From assembly GCF_000426665.1 (NCBI RefSeq), contig NZ_AUFU01000015.1, positions 1 through 58,318 on the forward strand: a stretch of DNA of 58,318 nt, read 5' to 3'. This DNA comes from Centipeda artemidis DSM 19719 (GTDB taxonomy: Bacteria; Bacillota; Negativicutes; Selenomonadales; Selenomonadaceae). This document shows positions 56,587 to 58,318 of this stretch, piece by piece. A program made the position numbers and the translations under genes. The first letter of the stretch is position 1. Each line of letters begins with the position of its first letter. The notes under the pieces are model-generated. The model was not told the origin of the DNA. It saw only the letters and a list, made by a program, of their open reading frames with translations, and ran no database searches.

Positions 56587-57072
56587 ATGATCTACACAGC
56601 ACACTACACCTCCCTGCTCGGCGGCATCACGCTCGCGAGTGACGGCATAGCCCTCACGGGGCTGTACTTCGATGGGGAAACGGGCTGTCCGCCATGCGAT
56701 GCGGCACACAAAAAGGACCTCCCCGTATTCGGAGAGGCCATGCGTTGGCTCGATCTGTATTTCGCCGGCCATGAACCGGACTTCAGCCCTACGCTCAATC
56801 CCACGGGCACGGCGTTCCAACAGGCGGTGTGGGCGATTCTGCGAACGATCCCATACGGCGCGACGACGAGCTACGGCACGATCGCACGACGCATCGAGCA
56901 AAAGACGAAAAAGCGCATGTCCGCACAGGCAGTCGGCGGCGCGGTCGGGCGCAATCCGATCTCGATCATCATCCCGTGCCACCGCGTGCTCGGAGCGGAC
57001 GGCAGCCTCACGGGCTACGCAGGCGGGCTCGACAAGAAGGAATATCTGCTGGGTCTTGAGGGGGTTCTGTGA
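56587..57072 (+). CDS. ogt: Methylated-DNA--protein-cysteine methyltransferase
   Basis: A 161-residue protein. The C-terminal domain has TAFQQAVWAILRTIPYGATT, then SYGTIARRI, GGAVGRNPISIIIPCHRV (active-site Cys in PCHRV) and GSLTGYAGGLDKKEYLLGLE. It repairs O6-alkylguanine by a one-way transfer to its own Cys. The N-terminal domain is short and lacks an Ada regulatory part. TGACAGGAGAACGCCC precedes the ATG. It is followed by a bidirectional terminator and converges with the thioesterase; both look like ordinary chromosomal genes flanking the island. Confidence 0.93.
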   Translation: MIYTAHYTSLLGGITLASDGIALTGLYFDGETGCPPCDAAHKKDLPVFGEAMRWLDLYFAGHEPDFSPTLNPTGTAFQQAVWAILRTIPYGATTSYGTIARRIEQKTKKRMSAQAVGGAVGRNPISIIIPCHRVLGADGSLTGYAGGLDKKEYLLGLEGVL

Positions 57073-57089
57073 GCGGACGCCCCTTACAG

Positions 57090-57121
57090 GAAGCGCAGCA
57101 CCATGTGACGCTGCGCTTCTT
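57090..57121. terminator. Bidirectional terminator between ogt and thioesterase
   Basis: GAAGCGCAGC pairs with GCTGCGCTTC around ACCATGTGAC; TTCTCT follows on the plus strand. It serves both convergent genes. Confidence 0.75.
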
Positions 57122-57153
57122 CTCTGTCATATGATGCGGCAGTGGTTCTGTCC

Positions 57154-57690
57154 CTACTGCTGCCCCTCCTTCGTCTGCTGCGCGATGGCATCGCAGACAC
57201 AGCCGCCCGCAGGCGTGACAGCACGACGCTTGCGTGCCTTGTGCGCCTCATAGCGGCGTTTGCCCTCCTCGAAGGCGGCACGCGCCTCCTCGGTATCGAG
57301 CGTGAGCGGCGGCACGGACTTCGGCCGTGCGTTGCGGTCGAGCGCAACCATGGTGAAATACGCCGAGAGCGCGAGCTGCGGCTCGCCGCCGTCGTCCAAG
57401 TCCTCGACGATGACGTTGACGGCGACCTCCATCGAGCTGTGCCCGACATAGACGATGTCCGCCGTCACGACGACGAGATCGCCGATGCGGATGGGCAGGT
57501 GGAACTCCAGCTCGTCCACGCGTGCCGTTACGACGTTCGACCGCGCATACCGCCGCGCCGCCGCATATGCCGCCGAATCCATCAACTTCATAATTTCGCC
57601 GCCATGCACATTCCCGTTCGGGTTCGTCTGGCTCGGCATCATGACCTCACTGATGACGATGCGGCTGTCTTTCATTTTGCATTCCTTCAT
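57154..57690 (-). CDS. Acyl-CoA thioesterase (hotdog fold, YciA/BACH-like)
   Basis: A 178-residue protein. The hotdog signature is seen as SEVMMPSQTNPNGNVHGGEI, then MKLMDSAAYAAARRYAR (Asp in the catalytic helix) and LEFHLPIRIGDLVVVTADIV, YVGHSSMEVAVNVIVEDLD. It hydrolyses acyl-CoA. The ATG at 57690 has AGGAG seven nt upstream; an internal ATG at 57675 is possible. The C-terminus adds a basic tail (YEAHKARKRRAVTPAGGCVC). It looks chromosomal. Confidence 0.9.
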   Translation of the reverse strand: MKECKMKDSRIVISEVMMPSQTNPNGNVHGGEIMKLMDSAAYAAARRYARSNVVTARVDELEFHLPIRIGDLVVVTADIVYVGHSSMEVAVNVIVEDLDDGGEPQLALSAYFTMVALDRNARPKSVPPLTLDTEEARAAFEEGKRRYEAHKARKRRAVTPAGGCVCDAIAQQTKEGQQ

Positions 57691-57867
57691 TATATATCTC
57701 CTATCATAAATTTTTCATTAGAGTGTCCATTCTATCATACTTTGCTGAAAATAATCCGTTACATTTGCTACGCGCCTTGACATCCACGTACATTTCTGTG
57801 ATATAATTCGTTCGGGGAAATTCGGTTCTATGATAAATGTTGCGGGAAAATGAGTACAGCGATGCTC

Positions 57868-57871
57868 CTAA
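57868..57871. repeat. Possible CTAA target duplication at the IS5-type end
   Basis: CTAA directly precedes GGAATCACTGATAAAT, which looks like an IS5-type terminal repeat. IS5-group elements duplicate YTAR. The other end is outside the window. Confidence 0.45.
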
Positions 57872-58318
57872 GGAATCACTGATAAATAGTGGATAATCAC
57901 AGCCAGCTGATCCGCAGACACAAATTTCACAAATTGCAATACAAAAGAGCGTGCAATACTGCTCTCATTGCCCCTTTTTCTTCCCCGAATCGCCCGTTTC
58001 ACCGGGAAATTTTGGAAAAAGGGCGCACTTATCCCATTGTCATGCAGAACGCCCTCTGCCTTCCTGCCCTCAAACACATGACGAGGTTCGCCGATGCAAA
58101 GAGTAGATAGTAACGGAGCAGGTTCTTCTTGATGCCACGATACCTTGTCCTGCCCGCTTGGAACAGCCGCTTCACAATGAGGAACGGATGCTCCACCTTG
58201 CAGCGGATGGAAGTTTTCTCGTGCTCGATCTGTCTGTCCCAATTCATTCCTTTGTATTCTTTCGTCATGCGGTTCTGCGAGAGTCTTTGGGCAATGCGGT
58301 AGTCCACGTCTGAAAGAG
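57872..58318 (-). mobile_element. IS5-family element, 3' part (partial)
   Basis: The element enters from the right edge. Its end is placed at GGAATCACTGATAAAT (57872), after a possible CTAA target duplication. Between the end and the transposase stop lies about 157 nt of non-coding DNA. Confidence 0.7.
58029..58316 (-). CDS. IS5-family transposase, C-terminal part
   Basis: The frame is cut by the window end. The visible 92 or more residues include RQIEHEKTSIRCKVEHPFLI, then VKRLFQAGRTRYRGIKKNLL, then RYYLLFASANLVM. This is the IS5/ISL2 C-terminal DDE region, with the catalytic Glu in KVEHPF. It lies next to the acyl-CoA thioesterase, on the same strand. Confidence 0.88.
   Translation of the reverse strand, partial: LSDVDYRIAQRLSQNRMTKEYKGMNWDRQIEHEKTSIRCKVEHPFLIVKRLFQAGRTRYRGIKKNLLRYYLLFASANLVMCLRAGRQRAFCMTMG

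Noticed and set aside
1-58318. tRNA or rRNA genes
   Set aside because: None of the cloverleaf or rRNA sequences I know were visible, including at prophage and island edges.

Overview
The window looks like a chromosomal segment of a Gram-negative-walled Firmicute of the Negativicutes, most likely Selenomonas or a close relative. I infer this from the style of the genes (comM/YifB, ogt, a hotdog thioesterase, a clostridial-type HK97 siphophage), not from any search. Most host and phage genes are GC-rich. Several islands (AbiH genes, HNH genes, a restriction-modification locus, an ACT-domain gene) are clearly AT-rich and look transferred.

Layout. 1-264 is the end of an IS256-type transposase. 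362-2672 holds an AbiH-family abortive-infection gene directly behind a truncated comM. 2828-6720 holds an HNH nuclease gene, a MerR regulator facing an SDR gene, and a WYL regulator facing a PPOX-fold gene. 6862-47212 is a siphophage-type prophage read mainly on the minus strand. In transcription order it has a repressor, an early/replication block (sigma-like factor, DUF2800, DUF2815, DNA polymerase A, KilA-N/ORF6N protein, D5-like primase-helicase, VRR-NUC, SNF2 helicase), a strong terminator at 32977-33015, packaging and head genes (HNH, TerS, methylase, TerL, portal, ClpP-like protease, capsid), tail genes (a programmed -1 frameshift pair, tape measure, tail tip), a holin and two overlapping large serine recombinases. 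Plus-strand morons interrupt it: an HNH gene, an ACT-domain gene, and a deformylase-like gene followed by an AbiEi/AbiEii pair. 47700-50860 is a restriction-modification locus (MvaI/BcnI-type nuclease, a methyltransferase with two catalytic modules, an AbrB-like small protein). 51069-53116 is a second AbiH gene behind a second truncated comM. 53277-56399 is an SF2 helicase / HNH / unknown operon behind a third, frameshifted comM fragment. 56587-57690 are ogt and an acyl-CoA thioesterase, probably chromosomal flank. The window ends in an IS5-type element.

The most striking structure is the comM array. Three 5' fragments of comM lie in the same orientation, each still carrying its promoter, and no 3' half is visible. 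Two are cut at exactly the same codons (Ala-Met-Asn before the expected Pro-Cys-Pro-Cys) and continue into the same 32-nt block. Each fragment is followed within about 40-50 nt by a defence-type gene on the same strand. The simplest reading is repeated site-specific insertion into comM by elements that bring a replacement 5' half. Each event would leave behind a displaced 5' fragment whose promoter now reads the new cargo. I infer this; it is not proven.

A second accretion-like structure sits in the phage packaging region. A terminase 5' fragment runs in frame into an intein relic with a LAGLIDADG-like start and is broken by a TGA in the Walker A position. An antisense HNH gene follows, and then a complete intein-free terminase. 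The exact prophage attachment sites could not be found by eye.
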